In this document: piece after piece, positions 26,378 through 34,834 of the stretch
How the letters are laid out: each line of letters begins with the position of its first letter
Position numbering within the stretch: position 1 is the first letter of the stretch
DNA from: Mycobacterium noviomagense
GTDB taxonomy: Bacteria > Actinomycetota > Actinomycetes > Mycobacteriales > Mycobacteriaceae
DNA: 64,000 nt
Direction of reading: 5' to 3'
Assembly: GCF_010731635.1 (NCBI RefSeq)
Contig: NZ_AP022583.1
Location: 310,001 to 374,000, forward strand
The notes under the pieces: generated by a model
The model's database searches: none
What the model was told of the DNA's origin: nothing
The model's input: only the letters and a program-made list of their open reading frames with translations
Translations under genes and position numbers: made by a program

Positions 26378-27375
26378 ACGGGGATCCCGATCGGATCGGC
26401 GTAGACGTCGCGCTCGAGCTCCTCGACCGTGGCCGGCTCGGCGCTCATGACGGTCCGCAACGCCGCTTCAACGGTGTCGGCGGCCTCGCGCTCGATCCGG
26501 TCGAGCTCGTCATCGCCGCAGATGCCGGTTTCGGCGAGACGGCTGCGGAACCGCGGCACCGGGTCGGCAGCCATCGCCGCGGCAAGCTGATCCTTGGGGA
26601 TGTACGGCATCCGGTCACCGAAGTAGTGACCGCGGAAGCGGAATGTCACGCACTCCAGCAACGTCGGGCCGTCACCGCGGCGGGCCCGGGCTAACGCTTG
26701 GTCGAGCGCCGATTTCACGGCGAGCGGGTCGTTTCCGTCGACGCGGACGCCCGGCATGCCGTAGCCGGCGGCCCGATCGGCAACGCGCTCGAGCTTCATC
26801 GTGTGTTCGGTCGGCGTCATCTCGGCGTAGCGGTTGTTCTGGCACACGAGCACCATCGGCAGGTCCCACAACGCGGCCATATTCGCCGCCTCGTGAAATG
26901 AACCGGTGTTGGTTGCGCCGTCGCCGAAGCTGACGACGGTGACTCGGTCGATCCTTTTGCGCCTGGCCGCCATCGCCAGGCCCACGGCCACCGGCAGTCC
27001 GGCACCGACGATTCCGGTCGAGAACATGACACCCGTGTCAGGCTTGGCGATGTGCATGGTGCCGCCCTTGCCGCGGCCGGCGCCGACGACGCGGCCCATC
27101 ATCTCGCCGTAGATCTCTTCGAGGGGCACGCCCTTGCCGATCAGGTCGTGCAGCCCCCGGTAGGTCGTCACCAACTGGTCGTCCTCCCTCAGCGCGACAC
27201 CCATCGCCGCGCCGATAGCCTCCTGTCCGCGCGCGGGCCAGTACACGCACATGAACTCGCCGGTGCTGATGCCCTTGGACAGCCGGTCGTCGGCCGCCTT
27301 CATCAGCACCATCAACTCATAGATGCGCCGTTTGATGTCCGGAGGCACCTCTCCCGACGCCGACGGTTCCATCAC
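26374..27375 (-). CDS. 2-oxo acid dehydrogenase-type E1 component, alpha subunit
   Basis: 333 aa. The thiamine diphosphate motif begins with GDGATNTGSFHEAANMAA and ends in CQNN, and the phosphorylation-loop-like region RFRGHYFGD is present. Family resemblance is to acetoin dehydrogenase and pyruvate dehydrogenase E1 alpha chains. The gene overlaps the SDR gene upstream and E1beta downstream by 4 bp each, so stoichiometric synthesis is likely. An acyloin-cleaving role would fit a pathway that generates an alpha-hydroxyketone, but this is speculation. Confidence 0.92.
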   Translation of the reverse strand: MMEPSASGEVPPDIKRRIYELMVLMKAADDRLSKGISTGEFMCVYWPARGQEAIGAAMGVALREDDQLVTTYRGLHDLIGKGVPLEEIYGEMMGRVVGAGRGKGGTMHIAKPDTGVMFSTGIVGAGLPVAVGLAMAARRKRIDRVTVVSFGDGATNTGSFHEAANMAALWDLPMVLVCQNNRYAEMTPTEHTMKLERVADRAAGYGMPGVRVDGNDPLAVKSALDQALARARRGDGPTLLECVTFRFRGHYFGDRMPYIPKDQLAAAMAADPVPRFRSRLAETGICGDDELDRIEREAADTVEAALRTVMSAEPATVEELERDVYADPIGIPV

Positions 27376-28235
27376 ACCCCCGACCAGGGCTTGACTTTGA
27401 GGAAGCCGCCGGCGTCAACGCGCAGCTGCTGGCCGGTGATGTAGCGGGCCGCATCGCTGGCGAGAAACACCACGGCCTCGCTGATGTCCTCGGGTTCGAC
27501 GTAGGGAATCGGCATCGCCTGGATCAGCGGGAACGACAGCTCCGCGTCTTCACGGGTCGGGTGCTGCAGGTCGGGCCGAAAAGCCCGGTACATCGGCGGG
27601 CTGTGCAGCATATCGGTGTTGCAGTTCGTCGGATGGATCGCGTTCATCCGGATAAACTTCGGCGCCAGTTGTAGCGCGAAGTCGTTAACATAATGTGCGA
27701 CAACCTGTTTGGCGAAGGCATAACCGGCTCCGCCTGGTCCGCCGTCGATACCGCTGGTGTTCATCGACGCCATGAACGCCGCTACCGATCCGGTCACGAT
27801 TATCGACGCGCCGGCTTGTAGGTGCTTGAGGCTGGCGTGCACCAGGTTGATCACGCCGACCAGGTCCACATCGACGGCATCGGCGAAGGCCTGCGGTGGC
27901 AGTCCCGCGGTCAGTGGGCAGATGCCGGCGTTGGCCACCACGATGTCCAGTCGGCTGAACTCGGCGACGCCGCGATCGATCGCCTCGGACAGAGCCGCCC
28001 GGTCGCGAACATCGGCGACCGCGGTCAGCGCGCGCTGTCCTTCTTTCTCGACGAGCCTGGCCGTCTCGTCGAGATCCTCTGGGCGGGCCAGCGGATACTC
28101 GTTGGTTTCGATGTCGGCGCAGAGGTCTACCGCGATGATGTCGGCTCCCTCCGCGGCAAGCATCCGCGCGTGCGAACGTCCCTGACCGCGCGCGGCTCCG
28201 CTGATCAGCGCCACCTTGCCCGTCACCCTGCCCAT
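27372..28235 (-). CDS. Mycofactocin-type SDR family oxidoreductase
   Basis: 287 aa. It has the SDR loop SGAARGQGRSHA and the YAFAK active site. The insertion after the second strand, VDLCADIETNEYPLARPED, is the hallmark of the family whose NAD is non-exchangeable and re-oxidised through the redox cofactor mycofactocin. It would oxidise a secondary alcohol or similar. It is the first gene of the eight-gene leftward operon, transcribed from the region that holds 18-bp motif copy D, and is divergent from the CaiB gene at 28571. Mycofactocin synthesis genes are not in this window. Confidence 0.9.
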   Translation of the reverse strand: MGRVTGKVALISGAARGQGRSHARMLAAEGADIIAVDLCADIETNEYPLARPEDLDETARLVEKEGQRALTAVADVRDRAALSEAIDRGVAEFSRLDIVVANAGICPLTAGLPPQAFADAVDVDLVGVINLVHASLKHLQAGASIIVTGSVAAFMASMNTSGIDGGPGGAGYAFAKQVVAHYVNDFALQLAPKFIRMNAIHPTNCNTDMLHSPPMYRAFRPDLQHPTREDAELSFPLIQAMPIPYVEPEDISEAVVFLASDAARYITGQQLRVDAGGFLKVKPWSGV

Positions 28236-28570
28236 AGCCGGTCCTTCCTGAAGGCTCTCACCAACGACTTAGGCGCCCAAGGTCATTCGTCGCCCCACGA
28301 GCGCATCGGTGCAAGGTCCGAACCACCGCCTACCCGGTCTCCGCGCTCACCGTCCTGACCCGGCGGGAAACGATGACCAGGCGAACGTTCGACTCCATCT
28401 CATCTCTTCCACGAAGCCGCGCGGCGGCAGTACCGTCTAAGGGATACTTATAGTATCTAGAATACTTAAAATAGAGAAGACACCGACGGCAATGGGCGGG
28501 TTCGCGGAATTCCTTTTGGAATGGCTCTTGCATTCAGCAGCTATTCGAGCTGAGCGGAGGGTGGTCAGAA
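28236..28570. other. Divergent promoter region (335 bp)
   Basis: No gene is seen here. The region separates the mycofactocin-type SDR operon from the CaiB gene. It is locally AT-rich around 28440-28475, where it holds motif copy D and direct-repeat-like AGTATC/ACTTAA runs. GAGCGGAGG at 28553-28561 is a likely ribosome site for the CaiB gene. Confidence 0.6.
28457..28474. promoter_or_regulatory. AT-rich 18-bp motif, copy D (reverse orientation)
   Basis: CTAGAATACTTAAAATAG; its reverse complement matches copy A at 14 of 18 positions. It lies in the middle of the divergent region controlling the eight-gene operon (leftward) and the CaiB gene (rightward), so one bound regulator could control both. 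Confidence 0.5.
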
Positions 28571-29791
28571 ATGTCAGGCGTACTCAGTGGTGTCCGGGTC
28601 GTCGAGCTGGCGTCGTGGACCTATGTACCGGCCGCTGGTGTGGCGCTGGCGGACTGGGGCGCGGATGTCGTCAAGGTCGAGAGCGTCGCCAGCGGCGACC
28701 CGGGGCGAGCCCTCGTCATCGGGTGGTTCACCCGGCAAGCCGCGCGTGCCGACACTGACTTCATTCTCGAGTTGAGCAACCGCGGCAAGCGCAGCATCGC
28801 ATTGGATCTCAAGACCGAAACCGGTCGCGAGATCTTCGGCCGGCTCCTGGCCCAAGCTGACGTGCTGCTCACCAATTGGCTGCCCGCAGCGCTGGAGCGG
28901 GCCCGCCTGACAGTCGAGGACATCCGCGCATTCAACCCGAACATCATCATCGCCCGCGGAACGGGGTTGGGGGTGCGCGGACCTGACCGTGACAGGGGCG
29001 GGTTCGACGCCGCCACCTACCTGGCTCGGGGCGGCGTGGCTTACACGCTCACACCGTTCGGAACGGAGTATCCGGCCGTTCAGGGCCCCGCGTTCGGCGA
29101 CCTGCAGGCCGGAATCACGTTGGCCGGCGGTATTTGCGGGGCACTATTTCATCGGGAGCGCACCGGCGAGCCCACGATCGTGGATTCCTCACTGTTGGCA
29201 CAGGCAATGTGGAGTATCGCGCCCTCGATTTCGGTCGCCGACCTGTTCGATATCGACGGGATCCCCGGCGCACCGCCAGGATTGGCGATAAACCCGCTCG
29301 TCAATAGATACAAGACCAAGGACGGCCGGTGGATCCAGTTGGTCTTTCTGCAACCCGACAAGTTCTGGGTCGGCTTCTGCAAGCGGATAGGGCTGCCCGA
29401 ATTGGCCACCGACGAGCGCTTCGTGCCGTCGTCGAATCTGGTGGCCAATGCAGCTGCGGCGACAGGGGTGATAGCTGCCAAATTCGCCGAATACGACCTA
29501 GACCACTGGCGCCGCGCGCTGGCAGATGAACCGGGAGTCTGGGCCCCGCTGGCCACTCCGCGCGAGGTGCTCAATGAGCCGCAGGCCAAACCCAACGGCT
29601 ATCTGGTCACCAACAGGGACGACCACGGTGTCGAGTACGAAATAGTAGCCGCCCCAGTTCAATTCGATGAAACACCGCCACCGCCTGCCCGGGCACCCGA
29701 GCACGGTCAGCACACCGAGGAAATACTGCTCGAGCTCGGTTACGACTGGGACGACATCGTCAAGGCCAAGGACAGCGGCGCAACCTTCTAG
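28571..29791 (+). CDS. CaiB/BaiF (class III) CoA-transferase
   Basis: 406-aa class III CoA-transferase, single domain. The N-terminal CoA-binding segment is RVVELASWTYVPAAG and the likely catalytic Asp is in FGDLQAG. The protein at 48241-49467 is a close paralogue (shared FVPAAG, DWGADV, HTEE/HTEI C-terminal motif). Its stop adjoins the end of the convergent dehydrogenase gene with no spacer, leaving no room for a terminator. It would activate a carboxylic acid with CoA from another thioester, complementing the ATP-dependent ligases. Confidence 0.9.
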   Translation: MSGVLSGVRVVELASWTYVPAAGVALADWGADVVKVESVASGDPGRALVIGWFTRQAARADTDFILELSNRGKRSIALDLKTETGREIFGRLLAQADVLLTNWLPAALERARLTVEDIRAFNPNIIIARGTGLGVRGPDRDRGGFDAATYLARGGVAYTLTPFGTEYPAVQGPAFGDLQAGITLAGGICGALFHRERTGEPTIVDSSLLAQAMWSIAPSISVADLFDIDGIPGAPPGLAINPLVNRYKTKDGRWIQLVFLQPDKFWVGFCKRIGLPELATDERFVPSSNLVANAAAATGVIAAKFAEYDLDHWRRALADEPGVWAPLATPREVLNEPQAKPNGYLVTNRDDHGVEYEIVAAPVQFDETPPPPARAPEHGQHTEEILLELGYDWDDIVKAKDSGATF

Positions 29792-31045
29792 TCAGTCCGA
29801 TTTACCGTGCCGCACCTGCTTGAACGGCACACCGCGATCAGCGGCGTATTCTCGCGGGAAGCCCAGCACACGTTCCCCGATGACATTGCGGGCCATCTCC
29901 GTGGTGCCGCCGCCTATGGCAACCGTCTGCCGGGACAAGTAGCGCAGCCCATGCTCCAAGCCCTCTCCCTCTGCGCCGACTACACCGGCCGTACCCGCAA
30001 TAGCCAGCGCGGTGTCCATGTCCAAGGTCACGGTGTCCGAGTGGAAGAGCCGGATCAATGTGCCGGCGGCCGGCGGCAGCGTGCCCTCGAGTACGCTGCG
30101 GTACACATGCTCGGCAAGCTGGTCGCTGACCGCGCGGTGGACCAGCACCCGGCCGGCCATCTCGCGCACCCGTTCGTTGTCGGCCTGCCTGGTCTTGGTG
30201 GCCAGCGCAATGAAATCCACCGGTGTCGAGCGACCGCCCTCACTGCCGCTGCCGCTGGCGAATTCCGAACCTTGACCCACCGCGCGACGCTCGTGGTAGA
30301 GCTGTCGCGACGCGACCGTCCAGCCGTTGTCCACCTCGCCGACAACCGCGTCGTCACCGACCTCAACGTTATCGAGGAACTCCTCACAGAACTCGGTAGA
30401 CCCGTTGAGTTGGGTGATGCGCCGCAACGTGATTCCCGGATGGGCGATCGGCACCAGGAACATGGTCAGGCCCTCATGTTTGGGCACATCCCAGTTGGTG
30501 CGGGCCAAACACAATCCGTAGTCCGCCGCGAACGCACTGGTGCTCCATGTCTTTGCGCCATTGATCACCCAGCGGTCCCCGCGGCGCTCAGCGCGGGTCA
30601 TCACGCCGGCCAGATCCGATCCGCCGCTGGGCTCAGACAGCAGTTGCACCAGCACCTCGTCGCCGCGCAATGCCGCGGCGATGTGTTGCTTTTTCTGTTC
30701 CTCGCTAGCGGTGTCAAGCAGCGTGGCACAACATATGGTGAACGTCGGCGTGTTGAGGATCAGCGGCATCTCATAGTCGATGCTTTCCTCGTTGAACGCC
30801 TTCTGATATTCGTAATCCAGCCCGAGGCCGCCGTATTCGCGTGGGAAGCAGATCCCGGCGAATCCGCCTTCGTAGAGCCGCTTTTGCAGTTCGCGCGCCC
30901 GCTGCCAGGAGCGTTCATCGTCGCGGTTAGCCGCAGGCGGTGAGGCCGGGTCGATCCGCGGCATGTTGGCGGCCAGCCACGCTCGGGCCCGGGCGCGGAA
31001 CTGCGCGACCGATTCGCCGGCGGGCGCCGACCCGTTGTCTGTCAT
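29792..31045 (-). CDS. Acyl-CoA dehydrogenase (large partner type)
   Basis: 417 aa. The FAD/substrate segments are LSEPSGGSDLAGVMTRAER and INGAKTWSTSAFAADY, and the C-terminus has GGGTTEMARNVIGERVLGFP with Gly where MCAD has its catalytic Glu. Ser/Gly-rich residues (SGSGSEGG) form an insertion in the middle. The ATG at 31045 overlaps the stop of the upstream 378-aa dehydrogenase by 4 bp, so the two are likely an alpha2beta2 pair as in sterol side-chain degradation. The upstream antisense-like extension of the frame is excluded. Confidence 0.9.
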   Translation of the reverse strand: MTDNGSAPAGESVAQFRARARAWLAANMPRIDPASPPAANRDDERSWQRARELQKRLYEGGFAGICFPREYGGLGLDYEYQKAFNEESIDYEMPLILNTPTFTICCATLLDTASEEQKKQHIAAALRGDEVLVQLLSEPSGGSDLAGVMTRAERRGDRWVINGAKTWSTSAFAADYGLCLARTNWDVPKHEGLTMFLVPIAHPGITLRRITQLNGSTEFCEEFLDNVEVGDDAVVGEVDNGWTVASRQLYHERRAVGQGSEFASGSGSEGGRSTPVDFIALATKTRQADNERVREMAGRVLVHRAVSDQLAEHVYRSVLEGTLPPAAGTLIRLFHSDTVTLDMDTALAIAGTAGVVGAEGEGLEHGLRYLSRQTVAIGGGTTEMARNVIGERVLGFPREYAADRGVPFKQVRHGKSD

Positions 31046-32178
31046 CGCGACGATTCCTTCCACGCATACACCCGCAGGTTGTGTTCCTCCGGTGTGCCGA
31101 ACATGGAGCGGTACAACACAACCCGTCGTAGATACAGGTGTAGGTCGTGTTCCCAGGTGACGCCGATGCCGCCGTGCATCTGCACACAGTCCTGAACAAT
31201 CGCGGGGGCTTTTTCCCCGACATAGGACTTGGCGATGCTGGCCAACAACCCCGCCTCCGGTGAGCGTTCGGCGACCGCCGCCACCGCAGCCCCTGCCGTT
31301 GCGCGACACGCTTCCAGCCAGGTCTTCATGTCGGCGAAACGGTGTTTAAGCGCTTGGTACGACGCCAACGGACGCCCGAACGTGTGCCGGTCCAGCGCCC
31401 ACTTGACCGTGAAGTCGAACACCGTCTGCAGGATTCCGACTACCTCGGCGCACTGCAGCACCTGCGCAATCTGGCTCTGCCGCTCAATCAGTGCGGTAGT
31501 CTCGCCGGGTTTGCCGACAACCGCGGAGCGCTCGACTTCTACCCCGTCGAAATGCACACGTGCGTACTGTTTGACCAGATCGACCGACGGCTGCGGTTCA
31601 ATCCGAACCCCGGGCGCGGTCGTCGGAACCAGAAACTGGCGAACCTGATCGTCGTCGCTGCGCGTCACCACCAACAACATGTCGCTCTGAGCGCCCGCCT
31701 CCACGCGGTCTTTGACGCCGTCGATGCGGTACCCCGAGTTGTGCGGCGTGGCGGTGACCGACGGCTCCAGCGGCGCCCACCCCTGGCCAGGCTCGTAGAC
31801 CGCCCATGAAGCCACCGTCTCGCCGGAGATCAGCGATTCGATGGTGGCAGCGCGCGCATCATGCTCACCGCACTCGACCAATGCGCACAGCACGGTGCTG
31901 ACCGGATACAGCGGTCCGGGCGCCACCGTCTTCCCGATCAGTCCGGCCACCATGGCCAGATCGGCAATACCGCTGCCGGAGATTGCGCCGCCACCCAACT
32001 CCACGGGAACGAGCAGGCCTGTCCACCCCAACTTCGCAGCCCGCCGCCACCACCCTCGGTCGAACGACACTCCCGCCGCGTGCAGTTCGCGCACGTATGT
32101 CAGCGGCGCTTCCTTTTGGAGGAACGCCCGAGTGGTCGAGGCGAAGAGCGCCTTCTCGGGGGACTCGACCGTCGTCAT
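31042..32178 (-). CDS. Acyl-CoA dehydrogenase, partner of the 417-aa protein
   Basis: 378 aa. Family segments include LDRHTFGRPLASYQALKHRF and DCVQMHGGIGVTWEHDLHLY, the latter typical of the subunit that donates catalytic or FAD contacts in heteromeric FadE pairs. It is the first gene of a two-gene leftward operon. The upstream region holds a copy of the 21-bp inverted repeat at 32264-32284. Length is normal for the family; the N-terminal region is less conserved, as usual for the smaller partner. Confidence 0.9.
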   Translation of the reverse strand: MTTVESPEKALFASTTRAFLQKEAPLTYVRELHAAGVSFDRGWWRRAAKLGWTGLLVPVELGGGAISGSGIADLAMVAGLIGKTVAPGPLYPVSTVLCALVECGEHDARAATIESLISGETVASWAVYEPGQGWAPLEPSVTATPHNSGYRIDGVKDRVEAGAQSDMLLVVTRSDDDQVRQFLVPTTAPGVRIEPQPSVDLVKQYARVHFDGVEVERSAVVGKPGETTALIERQSQIAQVLQCAEVVGILQTVFDFTVKWALDRHTFGRPLASYQALKHRFADMKTWLEACRATAGAAVAAVAERSPEAGLLASIAKSYVGEKAPAIVQDCVQMHGGIGVTWEHDLHLYLRRVVLYRSMFGTPEEHNLRVYAWKESSR

Positions 32179-32263
32179 GATGTGGCCAGGCCTTCCTTCG
32201 GTCCGACATCTGCCGGTCAGTCCCGCTCGGGATCCGCGGCGACTCCGATGGTAGCAATGACCA

Positions 32264-32284
32264 ATACAGTAAGAGCTACCGGAG
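32264..32284. promoter_or_regulatory. 21-bp inverted repeat, copy 1 (candidate operator)
   Basis: Left arm ATACAGTAA, spacer GAG, right arm CTACCGGAG, matching the reference arms (CTACTGTAA and TTACAGTAG at 46967) in 13 of 18 arm positions. It lies 86 bp upstream of the two-gene acyl-CoA dehydrogenase operon. Confidence 0.45.
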
Positions 32285-32319
32285 TTCAGTCGATACGACG
32301 CCGACGGACGGTCGGTCGA

Positions 32320-33282
32320 CTACACCGCGAACGCGCGACGAAGCACCTGAGCATGCAGGGCGCTGCTTTCCCGGGAGACCACCCATTCCGGCACCGTCGA
32401 ATCGAAGCCATGAAATGTCGCGGCGACCACGTGCAGTTCGGTATGCACGTAGGCGTGCAGGAGCCGGTTGGCGTAATCGATGGCTTCGTCTCGACACGGG
32501 TCGATCTCCGCACAACTGATAAACGCCGGCGGCAGCCCTTCCAGATTTGCCCGATGCGCCGGGACATGGTGGGCTTTGGCGACACTGTGGCCGAGGTAAT
32601 GGCCCCAGGCCCGGCTGACCGCTCGACCGTTGAGGCCGGGCGTGCGCTGAAATTCCCGCCGCGACGGCGTGGCATCGGAGTCGAGCATCGGCTGGTGCAG
32701 GATCTGCACCCGGATCGGTGGGCCCTCCTCGTCGAACGTGCGCTGTGCCAGGCTGGCGACCAGCGCGGCGCCCGCATCGCGGCCCATGACCGCCACCCGG
32801 CTGCCGTCCGCGTCGAGGCGAGCAGAGTTGTCAATGGCGTAGCGGAACGCGGCCTGCACATCGTCGAGCGCGGCCGGGCAGGGGTTTTCCGGCGCGAGCC
32901 GGTAGTCGACCGACACCACGAGGCACCCGGCGGCTCGGGCCAACGCCACACAGTGCGCGTGGTCGGTGTGGAGATTCCCGGTCACGAACGCGCCGCCGTG
33001 AGCGTACAGGACCAGCGGCGCCGCGGACTTGGTGAGACCGCGGTAGAGCCGAAGGTCCAGCCGCGCGCCGCCGGGCCCGGTGATCGAGGGAGAGTCGATG
33101 GCGACACCGCCGGTGTCGACAGCTGCGGCGCGGTCTGCGGCCAATCCGTTAAATCTGTCGCGTTCGGCGGGCAGCGACTCGGTGCTGAACTCGACAATGT
33201 CGAGCTTGGCCGCGGCGTCGCGAAGTGCCGGGTCGATTCTGCTAAGGCCTTGCGGCCGTGTGCGATTCGTCTCGGTCGTCAT
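32320..33282 (-). CDS. Alpha/beta hydrolase, HSL (hormone-sensitive lipase) group, nucleophile Ser replaced
   Basis: 320 aa. The oxyanion motif HGG (95-97) and the strand DYRLAPE (126-132) place it in the HSL/LipH group. The nucleophile elbow, normally GDSAGG, reads GRDAG (167-171), so the serine is replaced by Asp169 (codon GAT). Candidate acid and base remain in DPCRDEAIDYA and HGFDS. It may be catalytically different (aspartate nucleophile as in epoxide hydrolases) or inactive. It is read alone, leftward, from the 331-bp divergent region shared with the P450 at 33614. Confidence 0.85.
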   Translation of the reverse strand: MTTETNRTRPQGLSRIDPALRDAAAKLDIVEFSTESLPAERDRFNGLAADRAAAVDTGGVAIDSPSITGPGGARLDLRLYRGLTKSAAPLVLYAHGGAFVTGNLHTDHAHCVALARAAGCLVVSVDYRLAPENPCPAALDDVQAAFRYAIDNSARLDADGSRVAVMGRDAGAALVASLAQRTFDEEGPPIRVQILHQPMLDSDATPSRREFQRTPGLNGRAVSRAWGHYLGHSVAKAHHVPAHRANLEGLPPAFISCAEIDPCRDEAIDYANRLLHAYVHTELHVVAATFHGFDSTVPEWVVSRESSALHAQVLRRAFAV

Positions 33283-33613
33283 TGACCACCTTCCAGGTAG
33301 ACCTGCGATTCCATGTGGTGGAAGATCCAGTAGCGCTCCCCCGCATCACCAGCTGCCTAACAGAACCGCCGTGCTAACTCGTCGGTGAGCACACCGGTCG
33401 AGCGTAGCTGCGACATCACCGACGCGCGCTTAAAAGCGGCTACCGACGTTGGCCGAGTGCCGGTCGCGGATACCGTTCCCGTTACGGTAAACGCTACAAC
33501 CCATTGGGCTTAGTTGCTATTTATATTATGATAGCGAGGTTCAACTCCGACGATTCGCTGACCAGGGCGGCGGCGGTTCCGCGAGAACTGCCCTTACCGG
33601 TTGCTCAGGAGGC
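33283..33613. other. Divergent promoter region (331 bp)
   Basis: No gene is seen. The region separates the HSL-type hydrolase from the P450. It contains 18-bp motif copy C at 33517-33534 and a weak half-match to the 21-bp repeat at 33482-33502 (TTACGGTAA arm). An AGGAGG-like run (GGAGGC at 33609) is the ribosome site of the P450. Confidence 0.6.
33517..33534. promoter_or_regulatory. AT-rich 18-bp motif, copy C
   Basis: CTATTTATATTATGATAG, matching copy A at 14 of 18 positions and extending to a 5-bp inverted repeat GCTAT/ATAGC. It contains TATGAT, a possible -10 box. It precedes the P450 at 33614 by 79 bp. Confidence 0.5.
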
Positions 33614-34834
33614 ATGCGGATGACGATCAGCGCCGACCAGCACGGCCAATCCGTCACGCTCGACACGACGGGTGAGACCAGCCCCTATCCATTCTTCGAA
33701 TACATGAGGCGCACGGAGCCGGTATGGCACGGGACTCTGATGGACCATTCCAAGGTGCCGCCCGAACTGGTGCCACACGACGAGTGGGTCTTGTTCGATT
33801 ACGACAGCGTGTTCCAAGCATTCCGTGACGACCGGATGTTCAGTTCTCAGGGCTACGATCAGACAATCGGACTGGTGATGGGCCACACCATCTTGGCGAT
33901 GGGCGGCAAAGAGCATCACGACCACCGCAACCTGGTGGCCAAGGCGTTTCGGGCTACCGCGCTTGAGCGCTGGGAGCCGTCCGTCATCGGGCCCGTCTGC
34001 GATCAGCTGGTCGACGAGTTCAAGAACGAAGGCACCGCCGACCTGGTGAAGGCGTTGACGTTCGAATTTCCGACCCGCATCATCTCCACTCTGCTCGGGC
34101 TTCCCCCAGAGGATCTCGCTTTGTTCCGGCGGCTGTCGTTCGACCTGATTTCCATTCCGGTCGACATCGAGGCGGGACTGAGAGCGTCCATCGAGCTACA
34201 CGACTATTTCCTCAATCAGGTGGAGCAACGACGCCGCAAGAGCACCGACGACATCATCGGTGACCTGGTCAGCGCCGAAATCGAAGGTGAGAAGCTAACC
34301 GACGAGGCCATCATCGCGTTTTTGCGGCTGCTGTTACCCGCCGGGCTGGAAACCACCTACCGCTCGTCAGGCAATCTGCTCTACCTGCTGCTGACTCATC
34401 CCGAGCAGTTGGCGATGGTCTACCAAGACCGGTCATTGATCCCCAACGCGGTCGAGGAGGGTCTGCGTTACGAAACACCGCTCACCACGGTCGTGCGCAC
34501 CACCACTCAAGAGGTCGAAATGCGCGGCAAGACAATCCCTTCCGGCGCACAAGTCGACTTGTGCATGGGATCGGCCAACCGCGACGAAAGCCGCTGGTAT
34601 GAACCCAACAAGTTCGACATCCGCCGGCCGCGCCAGGCCCACATCGCCTTCGCCGGCGGAATCCACATGTGCCTCGGTATGCACCTTGCCCGGCTGGAAA
34701 CCCGGGTAATGCTCAACAGCTTGCTCGACCGGGTATCCGACCTTGCATTGGTGCCCGACGAGGACGCCAGGATCGTCGGGCTTACCTTCCGGTCGCCCAA
34801 CAGGCTTCCGGTCACGTTTACACCGGCGGCATGA
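33614..34834 (+). CDS. Cytochrome P450
   Basis: 406 aa. The I-helix AGLETT is at 243-248, E282-x2-R285 is the K-helix motif, and the heme segment FAGGIHMCLGMHLAR has Cys353. The ATG at 33614 follows GGAGG; 33620 is an alternative. Its paralogue at 47016-48230 shares long identical stretches ([20 protein letters not shown]), pointing to duplication within the island. It is followed, with start/stop overlap, by an NDMA-type alcohol dehydrogenase, so the alcohol formed by hydroxylation may be oxidised next. Confidence 0.92.
   Translation: MRMTISADQHGQSVTLDTTGETSPYPFFEYMRRTEPVWHGTLMDHSKVPPELVPHDEWVLFDYDSVFQAFRDDRMFSSQGYDQTIGLVMGHTILAMGGKEHHDHRNLVAKAFRATALERWEPSVIGPVCDQLVDEFKNEGTADLVKALTFEFPTRIISTLLGLPPEDLALFRRLSFDLISIPVDIEAGLRASIELHDYFLNQVEQRRRKSTDDIIGDLVSAEIEGEKLTDEAIIAFLRLLLPAGLETTYRSSGNLLYLLLTHPEQLAMVYQDRSLIPNAVEEGLRYETPLTTVVRTTTQEVEMRGKTIPSGAQVDLCMGSANRDESRWYEPNKFDIRRPRQAHIAFAGGIHMCLGMHLARLETRVMLNSLLDRVSDLALVPDEDARIVGLTFRSPNRLPVTFTPAA

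Noticed and set aside
31861..33285. 474-codon open frame on the + strand
   Set aside because: It overlaps the HSL-type hydrolase and the dehydrogenase promoter on the other strand and lacks recognisable motifs or a ribosome site.
33482..33502. Possible ninth copy of the 21-bp repeat (arm TTACGGTAA)
   Set aside because: Only 11 of 18 arm positions match and the right arm is poor (4/9). It is kept as a note in the promoter region, not counted as a site.
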